Assembly (NCBI RefSeq): GCF_051020765.1
Contig: NC_134931.1
Coordinates: 18,120,810 to 18,184,809, forward strand
Length of the DNA: 64,000 nt
Direction: 5' to 3'
Source of the DNA: Lasioglossum baleicum
Taxonomy: Eukaryota > Arthropoda > Insecta > Hymenoptera > Halictidae
A model generated the notes under the pieces. It made no database searches, was not told where the DNA came from, and worked only from the letters and a program-made list of their open reading frames with translations. Shown piece after piece: positions 28,661-42,345 of this stretch (position 1 is the stretch's first letter; each line of letters begins with the position of its first letter). A program made the position numbers and the translations under genes.

Positions 28661-29316
28661 AGTCGATAACATAAATGGAATTTCACTGCTTTTGTTTATG
28701 GTAGCCATGATAAGTGCTATTGAACTCATATAATCGTTTAAAAGTATAACTATAATCTTAAAATTATAGCCAATTGCAAAATAAACATTTTCTTCCCGAT
28801 TTTCAATAGACTGGAGTGAAATAGGAATTTATTTCATTTCTTTTATTTAATTTATATTAAATTTTTCTATCTATTCCGACACTAATTTTATAACAGAAGA
28901 AATGTTAAACCAATTGCTTAAAACTGTGGGGAAAAACATTATTAATCATTTATGGAGAACCAAGAAAAAAATTATTTTCTCCTTTATAGTGCATTTTAAT
29001 ATAAGCGTGGTTTTTAAAAAGTTTTTTTTTTATATAATTTATTCCAAATAAAGTGGGAAAAAATCGTACCTCATTTATTAAGGCGTCATTGTACAGAGGA
29101 ACCTCCAACCTTCAAACGTACGGTGGTTTCAGTTCCGAGAAAGGTTTTGAAAGTTTCTGAAGACGTTTGAGTTCGCAGCATTTCTTAGAAAAAAATCTTC
29201 AGTTTCGCAACTGTTACGTCGCGTAAAAATAGCATAGAGGAAAATGAATAATTTTGCATGTGTGTTCTAGTCACCGAGAAATTAAAGATGGTGCTATCCT
29301 TTTGCCCAGGAGTGTG
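28562..29316. mobile_element. Possible 750 bp Tc1/mariner-like element ends
   Basis: ACACTCCTGGACAAAATGG at 28562 faces the complement of ACACTCCTGGGCAAAAGGAT at 29296-29316. CACT starts and (A)CTCCTGG(A/G)CAAAA resemble Tc1 termini. No transposase frame lies between, but the half MITE at 28.96 kb does. The pairing of these ends into one element is tentative. Confidence 0.35.
28960..29040. mobile_element. Half copy of the 11.5 kb palindromic MITE
   Basis: AAATTATTTTCTCCTT, GTGCATTTTAATATAAGCGT and GGTTTTTAAAAAGTTTTTTT match the right arm at 11670-11730. The opposite arm is absent, so the element is broken, or the arm originated alone. Confidence 0.75.
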
Positions 29317-29756
29317 AACCTTCCCCCCCCCCCCTCTAATGTTATGCAGCGGCCTCGGGAAACTCCGTACGAATCGAGGTTGAACGGGCCTGTGCTCGAA
29401 GGGGAAATACGAAGCAGAAACTAGTTGTTGCGGAAATCGATTTTCACTGTCAGTGCGGCATTACCCAGCGGAATTCGTAACTTAATATTATCCGACGTTA
29501 CCGGTTCGCGCGATTGTTACTTAACAATGACGGTATCTGCCGATCGACTGCCCCCGGCTGGGACGTAGAACACTTCCCGTGACGTATCTGCATATCTCTT
29601 GCCCCGTACCGACACGCCTATATGTTATATTATTATTCACATTCACCTGTGCCACTACAAATTAGAAACCACCGGCCACGATGTATTACATGTTCGCGTT
29701 TGCGAGGCGTGAGCCGTTTATGCTACCCCACAGAATCGTTTGAACGCATGTTCGCA

Positions 29757-29822
29757 TTAACCGTTTGCACTCCGAATTATTTTTCAATTTTGTCGCCAAC
29801 AACTCTCTACTATTTTAAGTGA
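29757..29822. mobile_element. Left half of a second piggyBac-like MITE
   Basis: TTAACCGTTTGCACTCC, ATTATTTTTCAATTTTGTCG and CCAACAACTCTCTACTATTT match the left half of the 27.65 kb element. The right half is missing after about 29822. Confidence 0.75.
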
Positions 29823-31309
29823 TACATTTGAAATTTACTTCAAAATACAGTTCCTTGACTGCTACTTATTTTAAACAATTTTGTTTACTAATTACATTAA
29901 ATATAATTCTGTCCACGTCTTAATTTATATTTGTGTTTTTAACTGAAAAATAAGAAATTAAATAAATAAAGGAAGAACCACAAGTACATAGAAAAACTGT
30001 TTCATTTACATTTTTCTTTCTCTGATGTCGAGTCACACTGTGTATGAAAAATAAAAATTTTGTGCATTAATTTTAAGATGGAGGGGCTACGTAAAAAATT
30101 CTTGCATCCTTTAATAATTTTGATACGTTGAAAATAGTAAATTCATGTTTCTAAATTCTCGTAATCTTTAATTTATTTTAAAATGTACCTAACCATGTTT
30201 ACCATAACTGCATAAAATCCGCAGTCTACTCATTATGATAATAATGATAGTAGTAATCTGTTGAACCACCTTGTAGGTCAGTCATATTCATTACCGACGT
30301 TATAAATATAATTATATTGAGATTTGTCACTGCTTAAGAAGTGTATTTGTCAAAGTGATGTTTCAGTGGTTTCGACAGCATGATGAGAGCCAGCTCATGC
30401 AGCCTTACGAGCTAATTTAGTTAATTGGGAAAGGGTAAAGATACCCCGACGTTACTCGAATTGAATCATCTGCGCACTGGCGATTCAATTTGAACTTAAA
30501 CTGGGATCAAATTGAACGTCCTCCTCATGCTTGACAGTACCCTATATTTATACTGTTTCGAAGCTCCCTGTTCACGAAGTTGTCTATCACCCTATGCAAA
30601 TCTTCCTAACCTAACACTGCTTTCGTATAAATTAAACGGTAATGCGTTTTATTCTACATAACTCGAGCAATTATAAACGTCGTTGCGTTAACTCTAATGC
30701 GTCGTAGCTGTCCACACGCGCCACTGTTGATTATGCTATCGTCTTAAACAGCAAGACCACCACCATTATTTTAATTATAGATACAAATACACCACTTAAT
30801 TCCACTAATGAGAGGGAGAATCATCTGTATGAATTAGTATACTATTATTATATTTTCAGTTTTATATTTTCGAGTCTATGTTCGCTAATAATCGACAAAC
30901 AACGATTATTAACTGACTTTCATTTTGTTTAATCAAGCAGTTTATTAGGAAAGTTTAATAACAAGAGTTCCTTTTGAAGACTCAGATTTTCGTTATTTTT
31001 GCAAAGTTCTGCGTGAGCCGAGTGAAGGATATTCTCGGAAGTTTACACTGAAAAAGAAGCTTCGAGTTTTTAAAGAAAATAGGGTTCTTCAATCTTCCGT
31101 GGTGCTGCGCAATTTATTGTCCAAAGTGGAGCGTTAATTAAGAAATGCGATGAGGTTAATGAAAATTGTAGAATTTCTCAGAACACCGTTTTACCAGGAT
31201 TCTTCAAAAACGTTGTCTCTCGACGGTCTGCAAAAGTTAAAATTAGTTTCAAACTGTATTTTTTGTGAAATCATTAGTTTCTCAAGGACTACTGTATACA
31301 TATACTCAA

Positions 31310-31420
31310 AACTGAATATTCGATATTCGATACTCAACATTCAATACTTAATATTCGATAGTCAATACCCAATGCTCAATGCTAATTTCTCAATACTCTC
31401 AATACTCACTGCTCAATAAT
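31310..31420. repeat. ~9-10 bp TCAATACTCAA-type degenerate minisatellite
   Basis: Repeated variants of ATATTCGATA, CTCAACATTC, AATACTTAAT and CAATACTCAA run for about 110 bp. Low-complexity slippage product; an open frame here is incidental. Confidence 0.75.
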
Positions 31421-31447
31421 ACCTACTTAAATAAATGGAGAAAGAAA

Positions 31448-31890
31448 TTTACTTTTTGGGAGCTCAAGATCAGAATACCCCATTTTATAAATTGCACTAA
31501 AATCTATTAAGTATCTCAAATTAATTTAGATTGAACATAGCTTGTATGTTATTCTGAACACTTAAGTCATATTGAAACTTCTTAATAATTTGTTCAACTG
31601 ATGCAGTGATAAAAGCATTTTTATAAAGGTCTTGAATATATTTTGATTGAATTCAATATTGAAGGTTGTAGCATTGATTTAATAAGAATTTCATTGAATA
31701 ATGTCCATAATAATTTTTACTATATTTTAATTCGATTAAATACTCGAGGGTTACAAATTTAATTTGATGAAAATTTTAGTCAGTGTTTACAAAGATTTGA
31801 ACTATTTTTTGGCTTAATTCGATATTTGATAATTGCAGTACTGTATTATTGAAATTTTTACTATTTGGGAGCTCAAAATCAGAATAGCCC
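31448..31890. repeat. Pair of ~28 bp direct repeats 410 bp apart
   Basis: TTTGGGAGCTCAAGATCAGA at 31455 and TTTGGGAGCTCAAAATCAGA at 31864, both continuing into ATACCCCAT or ATAGCCCAT. They could be the edges of an AT-rich insertion or copies of one short element. Confidence 0.55.
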
Positions 31891-32207
31891 ATATCAAATT
31901 GTTATAGTTATTTTTATTACGAACGTATAAAATCCCGAGTCTACTAACAAAACGATGTAGAGAGCGGACCATTCGTTCAGCACTAGTGAAAAATGTGTCA
32001 CCTGAAGGGATATGTGTGGAGGATTAATCCGAGCAGTTGCTCAATTATGAAGGATGGCGGGGGTTGGTAACAAAGCGTCGCATTGTTAGCGGAAGACGAA
32101 TCGCTGTCGTACATTCGAATCAAGAGAACCCACTCGTACTAAGACAAATGTATAGGCATGTTTCGATTTTCGATTGGTACAGCGGGATGGGACTAGCAAC
32201 GTGATTA

Positions 32208-32726
32208 ATGACACCTCGGGCGTGGTTGTATCGGTACAACTGGAATCATTTGAGCGGTTTCGGACAAGCTCAAGTGAAGTACGCGTACAAAGCCCACGTT
32301 ACAGTAGTATATCAACCCTTTTGCCCGTTGTTCTTGCCCTTCGCTAAAACCGGCTCCACAATTGTGAAACAGAGCACATACATACACACACGTACACGGG
32401 GAGATATAAGGATTGGTATACGAGCAGTACATGGTGACACGTCGTTGTTCAAGTCACGCGTTCGGGTCACGCTGCGGTTGCCCTGGACAATGCAGTTTTT
32501 GAGAAAGGTTCTTTATTGCGCCTCATTGTATATTTTCGAAGGCATTCGCCCCGGCCAGACGAAGTCATCACCGGTTTTTGTCAGCCGTGACGCGGTCCAG
32601 GCGGCGGCCACTAAAAGATTCAAATTCGTGAATTTCAAATTCCGCGAGAACTCGCCGCACAATTGTGCACCGAACACCACGGCGCTAGTATGCTTGCTCA
32701 GAAAACCGTTGCGTTCGCTGCTTTAA
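32208..32726 (+). other. 172-codon open frame in a CpG-rich patch, unrecognised
   Basis: An ATG frame of 172 residues (MTPRAWLYRYNWN... to KPLRSLL) is one of the longer open frames outside the repeats and Donson. It has no domain or signal that I recognise and overlaps a 75-residue frame on the other strand. The patch has fewer stops because it is GC-rich, so chance is likely. Kept as low-confidence for comparison with transcript data. Confidence 0.12.
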
Positions 32727-32729
32727 ACC

Positions 32730-35700
32730 TTGTAGACGTCGCAATATACTTCGCAAGTATTAGCGGTTACGTTATAAATTCGCTCGTGTCCCTGAACTTG
32801 ACACTTAAGTGCTGCTAATTTTACAGATTTTTCTCGTTTTTATTTAGCATCGAGAATCTCGATATTTATGCAAAATACACGTTTACTAAGTCGATTGTGA
32901 AAAACAGTTTACACGTAAGAATGTATTTCTTTGTTTAATAATTTTAATAAATCGGTAATAATCTTGTTAATATATTTTGAATAACTTGTTCATTTTATTC
33001 TATTTTGAAATGACGCTTTCTTTAGTCTTTCTACAAGCAATTGTTTAATTCACCAAAATATTTTGTTTAGGGTTTAAAAAGTAGCACAACAATGCAAAAA
33101 ATATAATTTCGAATTTGAACAGGAAAACAGGTATACATATATATTTCTACATAAATATTTACGTTCAGGCATATGTGCTTACTTCGTGGCCGTGTCGGGT
33201 ATTGTGGAAAATAGAAAACGAATTGATTTTTCATGGAAAAATAAACGAGAATTGCAGAACGAATTTTTCTTTAAATAAATGGAAAATGTGAGGTGAAATT
33301 TTTTCCATGCGGAACTTCATTTTTCGGAACAGTCGATTCTAAATCGACGAAGGATCAGAATATAAAATGAACTATGCAAAAGTTTTTTAGAACAAATATG
33401 TCGGCTTACCGTTTGTTATGTATAAACTATTGCTTTCATATAATACACAACTACTTTCTGAAAGTTGAAAGTAAACGTTTGTCGATATATTACGAAGCAA
33501 AACTATAAAATGTGAATTTGTTTAAATATTTACAATCTGCACTAATTTTTGGCGTTGTAGTTCTATTTTCTATTCGCACGTGGATTTTTATAAGTAGATT
33601 AATTAGAAGCACGTTAATATGTGACAACAACAAAAAAACACATTTTAATATGAGTTTGTTCAAATATCTGCAAAATGGCAATATTTAATATTTTTATTTT
33701 GTGATTGTACTTGCATTATCCGGTGTAAAGAACTTTTGTAACAAATTAATAGTACAAAACTGCATCGTTTCTCTGGCTGCACGTCTTCAAGTAAGCTTGC
33801 AAGCTTAAATTATTATTTTAAGTGCTTTCTGATACTCTGGAAGTGCACATCCGTTGCTTCAAAAGCACAGGACAGTTTTGATGTCTCCCGAGGCCATGGA
33901 AGAAAGTATTACATGAATGATTCTGATGCTCCCGCAATGTCTTTATAATTTCCCCCGTGCTACGAAATCTGTTTCTGCTAGGAATAATTTCGTGCAGATC
34001 GTTTCCCAAACGAGACTTCTTCTCTTGGGAAACGTTCACAGAATATTTCTCGGGGGGTTGTGTTGTCCTATTATCTACTCTTTAATTTCTGAGTCCGAAA
34101 ATCAAGTTCTAGCACTTTCAAACCTATTTTTAAATTCAACAATATATCAGCATTAGTTAGTTTGAATGTTCGAAGATTATAAATTATTTTTGTCGACCAT
34201 CTTGTTTAAAATGGAACGCGGAGATCATTTTCACAAAGGAAAAAGTTACTGCAAATGATCTCAAGAATTACTGCATGCAAAATAAAATTTTTTTAAGATT
34301 ATTGTATGAAACAGAAGTTAAATGAAAATGGTCAGACAATTTCTATTTTGCATAAAAATCCGCAGTCTTTATGCATTTATGGCTCATAGAAATTTTCAGA
34401 AAATGCCAGGATATCAGATTCGATAGAATTCAGTACGATTTTTATTTGTTTTGGATCTACAAAAGCTGTCCCCATTAAAAAAAGAATTTTACTTCATTCC
34501 ACTTTCTAAAAATTTGTCTATAAAAATTGGAAATTGCATAAATATCCGCAGTCTATTGATGATATTAAACTACTATTTTTAAAGCTACTTGGATTTTAAA
34601 TTTTCCATTTATTGCGTATCGTACTCGAGCTTAACCGCGTTTAAAAACGCGAATAGTTTCCAAGACGAACAGCACTTTCGAGGAAATATTATCACGGGAT
34701 CACGATCCTAATACTCTTTTATAGGCAATTAAAAACTACGTCGATTAACGCAGAGAAAACTGTAGAATTCTTCTTGAACGAAAAGTTCAATTACAGTTTC
34801 TGTCTTCGCTGATGAGAAAGTGCATAAAAGTGAATTTCCTTTCTATTTCCAACCGCTTTAAAACCGCTTGTCTCAGTTGCGACGAGTGCCCTCTGTCTTT
34901 ATCCTCTTAGCAAGTATAAATGTGTTATATTATGTTAACACATAATAACTCCACGGACGTCTAATTATGCATTCTACGTTTTACCGTGCTTAAGACAAAG
35001 GGATGGCGCGGAGGGCAACAAACGTGCTCGGAAGAGGACGAGATGGAAATCGACTTAACTGGACGAGAAAAGTTAAACAAATTCGACGGATCTTATTCTC
35101 GGAATGTTTCACTCAGACGTTCTCGTCTTTCTCGAGAAGATAACTATGAGACAAACACAGGTGCGAAAAAACGTCGAATGAGTTTCGGAACTTACAAACT
35201 TTTTCACAATCTTTATCAAACGGAACAATTGTATAAAAGTTAAACAAATTCGATGGGAACTATTCCTGGATTAATTTATATGAAGTCCCGTTTTCTCATA
35301 TCAATTTATTTGAACCAATAGAGGTGTAGTTTTATTTTTCTTGTGCTCAAGTTTATTTGTATGTTATTTAAATGTTATTCTAAACCTTCATATTGCGTGT
35401 TTTAGAAATTGGTGTTTTATGACCGCTTTCACCTCGTTTATTTTTTAATTATTCTTAAAATAGTGAAATATCTAAATAAAATCAGTCTTGTAATTTTTAT
35501 AAAACAATATATATCCGATAGCTTTTGTACCCGGTACGGTTAGTGTTAATTATGCCAGTTTTCATGCTTTGGTCATTACTGCACTGATTGACGTATGAGC
35601 AATCTAAATAAGTTTCTCAAATTTCAAATTGCTGCTACATTTTTTTAACTAGATTTCCTACTACTTAATTTGTTAAATTAAATTGCTCAGCCGATAAAAG

Positions 35701-38700
35701 CTATTTTAAAAACGATGCTATTAATTTTAATTAAAAAACAGAAAATGTTAGGTTGAAACATTTGCTCCAAACAATTTTTCCAGAAGTTAAATGTATTTAA
35801 ATGGATATGTTTTTGTAAAGTGGGAAGGAAGTTTCAAATCTTATGAAAAAAAAAGTGTTTGACAAATTATCCAAATTTGAAGAAATCAACCGATAAAAAC
35901 TGCTTCAAAAATAACGCTATTTTAGGCGTCACGTAAAAATTGTTATTAAAAAATCAGCAAAGTTGTAACAGCAAATAATGAAAAAATTTAGGAAAACTTC
36001 GTTATTTCTCTCGAAGTCAAAAGTAAAATGTCAACCGGAATGTACGCAGAAAATGTATTTTCTGCAGCTTTCAAATTTGGAAACGTTTTGCCGTTTAGAA
36101 AGCTGTCCGGGTGTCGGATAGAATTATAATCAAGAAGAGATCGAACGAGTACGTCGAATGGTGTAAAGCTGAGCATTTTAGTTCGTGTAACAGCTTTTTT
36201 AACTGGCAAATTGTTTCCAGCCGCGGCAAGTGTATTGTCTAATTTTATAAAATCTGGAACGTCACTCGTCGTGAGAAATTTGCGAACATTCTATCTGGAT
36301 AGGAAAAATGTGTCGACTTCAACGGCCACGTATTTCGATTAATAAATTCACTGCTATGAAGACTGAAAACGGAAAAAACGAACATTTCACGTGTTAAAAA
36401 AGACGTACGTCGAAAAGGTATTTTAATCTACAAAACTCATGTAGGCTACTTCGTTTAAATTTTACTACAAGGCTCTGTTCTTTGACGACGGCCATTGAAG
36501 CAAATTAACAAATTAAACAAGAACTGGTAATTGCAATATAAAAATCATTTAGAACTTAAATTACGAGACCAAAAACACAGTACAAAGTGGAAACAATTAC
36601 ATTCCATTGTAATTGCTGTTTTCTTTCCACGTTTAAAAAAGTGAACAAACGACAAATTTAATAAAAGTGTCTACATAAAGTACGTGTTTGTATGCATTTA
36701 TAAGGTATAATCATCCTCGAAATGTTACAATATGCAAAAATTTACGCAGTATGTATAAATTATATTTTATTTAGCGAACCTATTGATGGACATATAATAT
36801 TTTACGGGGATTTTTGTTTCACTTCTACCGTTAAAAATGTGACAAATAACAAATGAAACCAATTAAAAGCGCACGGGTCCATTTTGAATCCTTATGCATT
36901 TATGAGTTGCAAAAAAGCTTTAAAAACTTACGAAATACAATTGAAATTAAATGCAGAATTTGTCGTTCATTGAAATTGTCGATTGCAGTGAAGCTAAAAA
37001 TATAATAATTATTGTTAACAAATGTTCAAATAAAAATACATGTGCACAAGTATAAAAATTCATTAGCAAAAAGGAACATATTTTATTCCAGTTACTACAT
37101 ACTTCCTTTTCAAACATGAAAAAAGTGGAGAGAACAATTAAAAAATTATTAACAAACGTCTACATTTACACAAGTATGAAAACAGTCGATAAAGAACGTG
37201 AGATGATATTTTTCATTTATTGAAACCATTAGCAAAATTTAATATTTCACTCCACTTATTGTTTCGTTCCCGAAATTAAAATAACGATAGAAGAATAATT
37301 AACAAACGTCGAAATATTGTATGTATTGTGAAGATACATTTTTCATTTACTGAATCCATTAGTGATCAAATTTATATTTCACTTCAATTATTGTTTGCAT
37401 CCACGATGTTGAAATTCAAATGCAATACCCGAGTCAATATTAAAATAAACAAATATGAATGTGCAAATATGAAAACTACGTATGAAACACTTGGTAGATC
37501 GAATATGTTTCTGAACAGTACATTACCGAGAGATTATTGATATTAAAAATTTGATCATATGTTGTTAAAAAAAGATAGTATAGTTTCAATTTGTAACGCA
37601 AAAAAACAAAAGTGTCACCTGCTGCATCATGCAAATATTGAATTGTTGAACCATTTTTCTTTAACGAGATTGACAATAGTAGTAGAATATCCGAGTAGAT
37701 ATTAAAGTAAAACTATACATGTAGAAATATAAAAATTTTGTAGAAAGTTGCATAATCTTCTAATAAGACTCCCCTGTCACGATTAATTAACGTGCGTGCG
37801 TGCAAGTTCGGAAAAGTTCGGAGGCTTTAATCCGTGATCGAAAGACCAATATTTCGCGAGTGCATAGTATCAAGTTGAACAATAACCATAAACGCCGGTT
37901 ATAATGCAACATCGAGAGCGCGTGATACTTGTACAACCACAAGAGAGAAGCTCGTGTAGAGAGCTCTTTACACATACACCGGCGATTACACACACCGAAA
38001 CGAGGATGCCGCGCACACAGGGGCCGTTGATTTGTGTGCACGAACGGTATATTTCACCGATAATGATATTGACAGTGATTAGAACGTTCGATTAAATCTG
38101 CGCCCAACCAATCAAGTCAGTTGCTATTTCTAATAACTATGGCATACTCGTTCGCGAGGCCGAGTTCCGCCGAAATTCACGGCACGCTGTTTATCTTTTA
38201 CTTTATAGCCGAAGAATCGAGTTCCGTTTGTTTCGCGTCGATTCCCAGCTTCCATCATATCGATTTACATTCGAATGTTGAAAAAATATTTCGCTTCCGT
38301 TACGATTCGCAATTCCACGCTCGAACTTACAAAAACATCGCCTCGACGAAAATAAACAACGCCGGATAGTGCTTTCTTATCAAATTGTTTCATTATTTTC
38401 GGATATACAGGCTGTTCCATTTTCAGTTCTTCACACACACACACGCAATCATTTCCCACACTACACCTCATTTAATGAAAAAAATTCAAACACATTAACA
38501 CGTGTATATGTGTAAATCTCTGTCGAGACTTTTTCAATAAAAAAATAATATTTTGTAGTGGTTACAAATTTTATTCTTTTACATGAAACTGTGTACTTTT
38601 ATTTATAGCCTGTTTCATGACAACTTCATTGACCTAGGATTAGGAATGGCGTGAACTTTCGGATCACTCGTGATCTGGGACCAAAAATAACAGTTAGTCT

Positions 38701-38860
38701 AAAATTTTCTACGATAAAAATCATTAACAAAAAGTTGATTATTATTGAAATTTAAGATAATGTACACAAAATATAAAGAAAAAAATTCGAAGAACAAAAT
38801 GATTTAAAAAATATCGATTTTTATCTTCTTGGTTACTTATTCATTTCGGTTGCTCATTTA
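32730..38860. other. AT-rich non-coding DNA, GC-richer at 37.8-38.4 kb
   Basis: Holds two copies of the scattered motif (34347, 34534) and the old 150 bp repeats near 37 kb. ATACAGGCTGTTCCATTTTCAG-like sequence at 38404 resembles the end of a widespread arthropod repeat and recurs at 50645 (ACAGGCTGTTTCAAAATTA). No supported gene. Confidence 0.5.
36950..37490. repeat. Old ~150 bp AT-rich tandem repeats
   Basis: TTAACAAACGTC starts clear units at 37149 and 37299. Both contain TTTTTCATTTA(T/C)TGAA, CCATTAG and ATATTTCACTTC/CCACTTATTGTTT. More diverged partial units seem to lie before 37149 and after 37430. Confidence 0.65.
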
Positions 38861-38864
38861 ATTA

Positions 38865-39245
38865 TTGAGTTGTCTACTCTTTTTCGGATGGAGCAAGCCT
38901 GTGAGATTCATTGAGAAGGTTTCGTACAACAAGATGAATCAACAGACTATAAGAACCTGTTTGTTGACTGTCTTTGTTCACGAACGACTCTGTTCCACTC
39001 GGGAAAAACGTATCGATATAGACGAAAATATTATAGATTACTGGGAAAATCAGAAATTTAGACTCCCGTATTTATCGAAACTAGCGTGCATAATTCACGC
39101 TGTGCACACAACTCAGGTTAGCGTTGAACGAGCCTTTTCTGCTCTAATTGTAAAATTAACGCTAGATGATTTGCGATGTAATTTGTCAGGAGAAAATTTA
39201 GAAAAACTCATGTTTGTCACATTAAATTTTGATTGTAGCAATTAA
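38865..39245 (+). pseudogene. hAT transposase C-terminal dimerisation (hATC) remnant
   Basis: The frame translates to a recognisable hATC region: YWENQKFRLPYLSKLACIIH, then TTQVSVERAFSAL and LRCNLSGENLEKLMFVTLN before a natural stop. The pattern YW...FP/LP.L...LA...P/TT.VSVERAFS.....L...R..L....LE.L is the hallmark of hAT-superfamily transposases. No ATG opens this frame (the first codon shown is TTG), and the BED finger and catalytic core are missing upstream, so this is a 5'-truncated transposon relic. A host-domesticated exon is possible but unsupported. Terminal inverted repeats could not be assigned. Confidence 0.75.
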
Positions 39246-39307
39246 TTTTACGAATTAAAAATTTATGGAATAATTGATTGTCTACCATTTGAAAGTTGTA
39301 CTATTTA

Positions 39308-39415
39308 ATAACAATAACTGTTATGAGCGATCGAAATGAACTTCTCTCATTAATAACTGTTATAAGCGATCAAAATCTCTCAACGATAATTGTTATAAGC
39401 GATCGAATTTCTCGA
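39308..39415. repeat. ~40 bp tandem repeat, three copies
   Basis: AATAACTGTTATGAGCGATC, AATAACTGTTATAAGCGATC and GATAATTGTTATAAGCGATC follow one another with CTCTC-type spacers. It lies directly after the hAT remnant and could be a subterminal repeat of that element. Confidence 0.75.
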
Positions 39416-39419
39416 TTCT

Positions 39420-42160
39420 TTTTCCACAGCTAATTGTAATTTATGCGACAGCTAAAAATTATCCTGCGTGGAACGCTAATAAAATAATTATAATTCACGA
39501 GGCAGCAATATTTCAGAGCCCTGAAAGTCAAGAAAAACTGCATCAAACGTAGTGCAACGTCGAGCTGTTGATCTTTCGATCGTTCGGGCTTTGATGGCGT
39601 TTGCACGTGATGCGTCGCCTAAGAAAACTCAAAGGGCTGCCCTTGTGATGGCGGACAGAGCCAACACTTTAGGTTTTAAACAGTGTTTATTGTAAACAAA
39701 ACGTTGAAAATACGTTGGAAAATTATGAACATGGTGGTACGAAACCATGAAAACAAGAGAAAAGTTGTACCTTACAAACAATATTTACTTGAACGTCTCA
39801 GCATAACAAAATCAGAAATTTAACTTCTCATTTCTAGAAAAATTGAATAAATTTAGATAATATTATGTAATTTTAGTATTACAAAAATGTGTTTATTTTA
39901 ATTTGCTTAATAATTTTGACGGTCGTTATAGACTTTCTCACTGTCAAATTGTATGAAGAAATCGATTTTTTTAATTTTTTAAAAGAAACGCGTTGTTTCA
40001 CTAAATGGCCGAAACATATTAATCTATTAAATATAAAATCGAAATGAAAGCACCATAATGATCGTAAAACTCTAATGTTACTTTGGAAAATATTTTGTGA
40101 ATGTCACAATGATTTGTGAGAGCGAAAGCGAGAGAGAAAGGACAAATTTTTCCTAATTACCTGTTTCGCATAAAATGTTATTGCAGAACTAGAACGAAAC
40201 AAGGAAATAAAAGTTTCGTTTACGGTTATGGCTAATGATTTTTTAATTATTTCTGTTCAGTAGCGATTACGATTCAAGCGAAAATGTGCAAGCGTGGTGG
40301 TATTGTTCCGGTAATTTCTGGATTTTCCAACATTTCGATCCATTTATAATAAAATATTTCTGCACCTATTTCGTTCGAATATATTTATTAGTTATTCTAC
40401 TCTGTGTTAGGCAATACGTGAACTGAGATTTGTGTCAGAAATAAATGGATTTCATATTTGATGTTCATAGTTGATGTAAGAATATTTATTTAAAGTTAGT
40501 AGTAGCAAAAATCTATTGCATTAAACACTGTACACAATTTTTTGTATACAACACTGAAAAATTTTGTACCGTTGTTGTAACCTGCTAGTTTTGAATGCGA
40601 TCGATCTTCTGCAGTGCTGCTGGGCAAAATTTGCCTCAATTGAGGAAAAAATGTCCCAACCATAGTTGAGACTTTATTTCAAAATCTAATGTTCAAAATT
40701 AATTCTTGTGCCTTACTTTTCACCACAATGTAAAGGGAAGACTTGAAATCTTCAAAACTGCAGAAGATTCATTTATGAAAAAATTTTTTGAATATTTTTA
40801 GAGACACTCCGATTGGTAGCATTTTGAGAAAAGACATGCCCGGAGTTTCCCATCTGTGACCTGATGCAAAAATGAATTACGGCTGGTTAAAGTATTATAG
40901 AAGCTGTCAAGTTTGAATAAAACCTGAAGGTAGGACCTTAAAAATCAGCTTGGTGCCTTAAAATGGTGTTCAATAAACCAGTGAATTTTAACAGTATTGC
41001 TTGGTGAAATTCATAACTAGACTGCGGATTTTACGCATTTATGATAAAAATATATTATTTTCATAATATAGTAATAATAAATATTATATTTTGTTCATAA
41101 AACCTATATTAATGTCATCGGCGCACTGGTTCAATCATAGTAATGATAACTTAGAAAATTAAATAATTATTTCACCCCAGCTTGCTGAAATTCGGGTAGA
41201 AAGACTTTACTTCTATTCACAACATTAGCATTCTGAAGCGTACATTTCAAATGCAACAACCTAAATATTTTCTGGATGCACTTGCTTACAGGACAGTTCT
41301 CGCGAAGGTATAATCAATAAATGAGTTTTCTGTATCGGTGCCTGGACAGCAGCAAGCTACGCCACACAGAGACCGTGCGAAATAATCAAAAACGGTTCGC
41401 GTTAGTCAATCTAGTGACGGTGCGAAGCAATTACATAAAAAGAGTAAACCGACTGCATTTCGAGGCGATGGGAAGGGACACCCCCACCCGGTGGACGGTC
41501 AAATAATAAAAGCGCTTGAAAACGGGAAATATTGACGTGCCAGTCCCGCAGAGGCAATATTTTGTCGGCGAATGTCCCATGGTATTTGCGTGGCCGTCCC
41601 CCGAAAAACACGTTGCCCGGCCTCGGCTGGTCCGCGCAACAATAAGCAATTTCTTTTCCTTAACTATCCACACACGTTCGAGTGAAAACAAGATAAGACC
41701 GACGCGGCGCGGCGCGGTGGCGCGGCGCTTCAGCACGAACAATAGATATCACGATTGCATCAGCGAAACTTCAAATCGATCTCGGCGGACAAGGCGTTCA
41801 ACGAGGGAATAACGCGAAAGGGCCACGAGAAGAAGACGAGGTACGAAGAGGAGCGTGAGACCGGAAAAAGAAGGTTGCCAAGGGAGTTCGAGAAAGGAGA
41901 GTTCAGGGTGGAAAAGGGACAGACAGCATGGGGGATGGAACGTCGACATCGGCCTGTCGATAAAACTTGTACCTGCGGTCAAGGTCGTGTCTCGAGCTCC
42001 CCTCTCGCAAATAAAAAGAATTTTTTAATCGTTCCTTCGCAGACGCACCAGCCGTTTCGCAACGAAACTAGCGCTTGTTGCTTCACCGCGAGATAGAGAG
42101 CAGAGATAGTGCACTCCGTAGACAATCGATAGAAAAAGGTAATTAACCCATCCTGGGCAT
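39420..42160. other. Non-coding DNA with GC-rich island at 41.3-42.1 kb
   Basis: AT-rich to 41.3 kb, with one good copy of the scattered motif at 41016. The island has overlapping frames on both strands (98-113 residues) without domains, and a GGCGCGGCGCGG run near 41706. Confidence 0.5.
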
Positions 42161-42171
42161 GGGATTAGGAC

Positions 42172-42345
42172 AGTTTGGAATGACCTAATACTTAGGAGTG
42201 TACAGTTCGAGGGGGTATTCTCATTTGGAAAGGTAAATGGTTAAATTATTATTGTCTAACTGTTTCACAAAATTTTGCACACATTTTTGGCTATATTTTA
42301 AGAAACGTGAAATGTCCTCTCCTTTTGTCCCCGACTGTTTTCTAT
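42172..42345. repeat. ~170 bp dispersed repeat, copy 1
   Basis: Begins TTTGGAATGACCTAATACTT and ends TCCTCTCCTTTTGTCCCCGA. The copy at 42807-42972 matches along its length. The outer GGGACAAAAGGA is related to the GGGCAAAAGGAT terminus at 29296. Confidence 0.8.
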
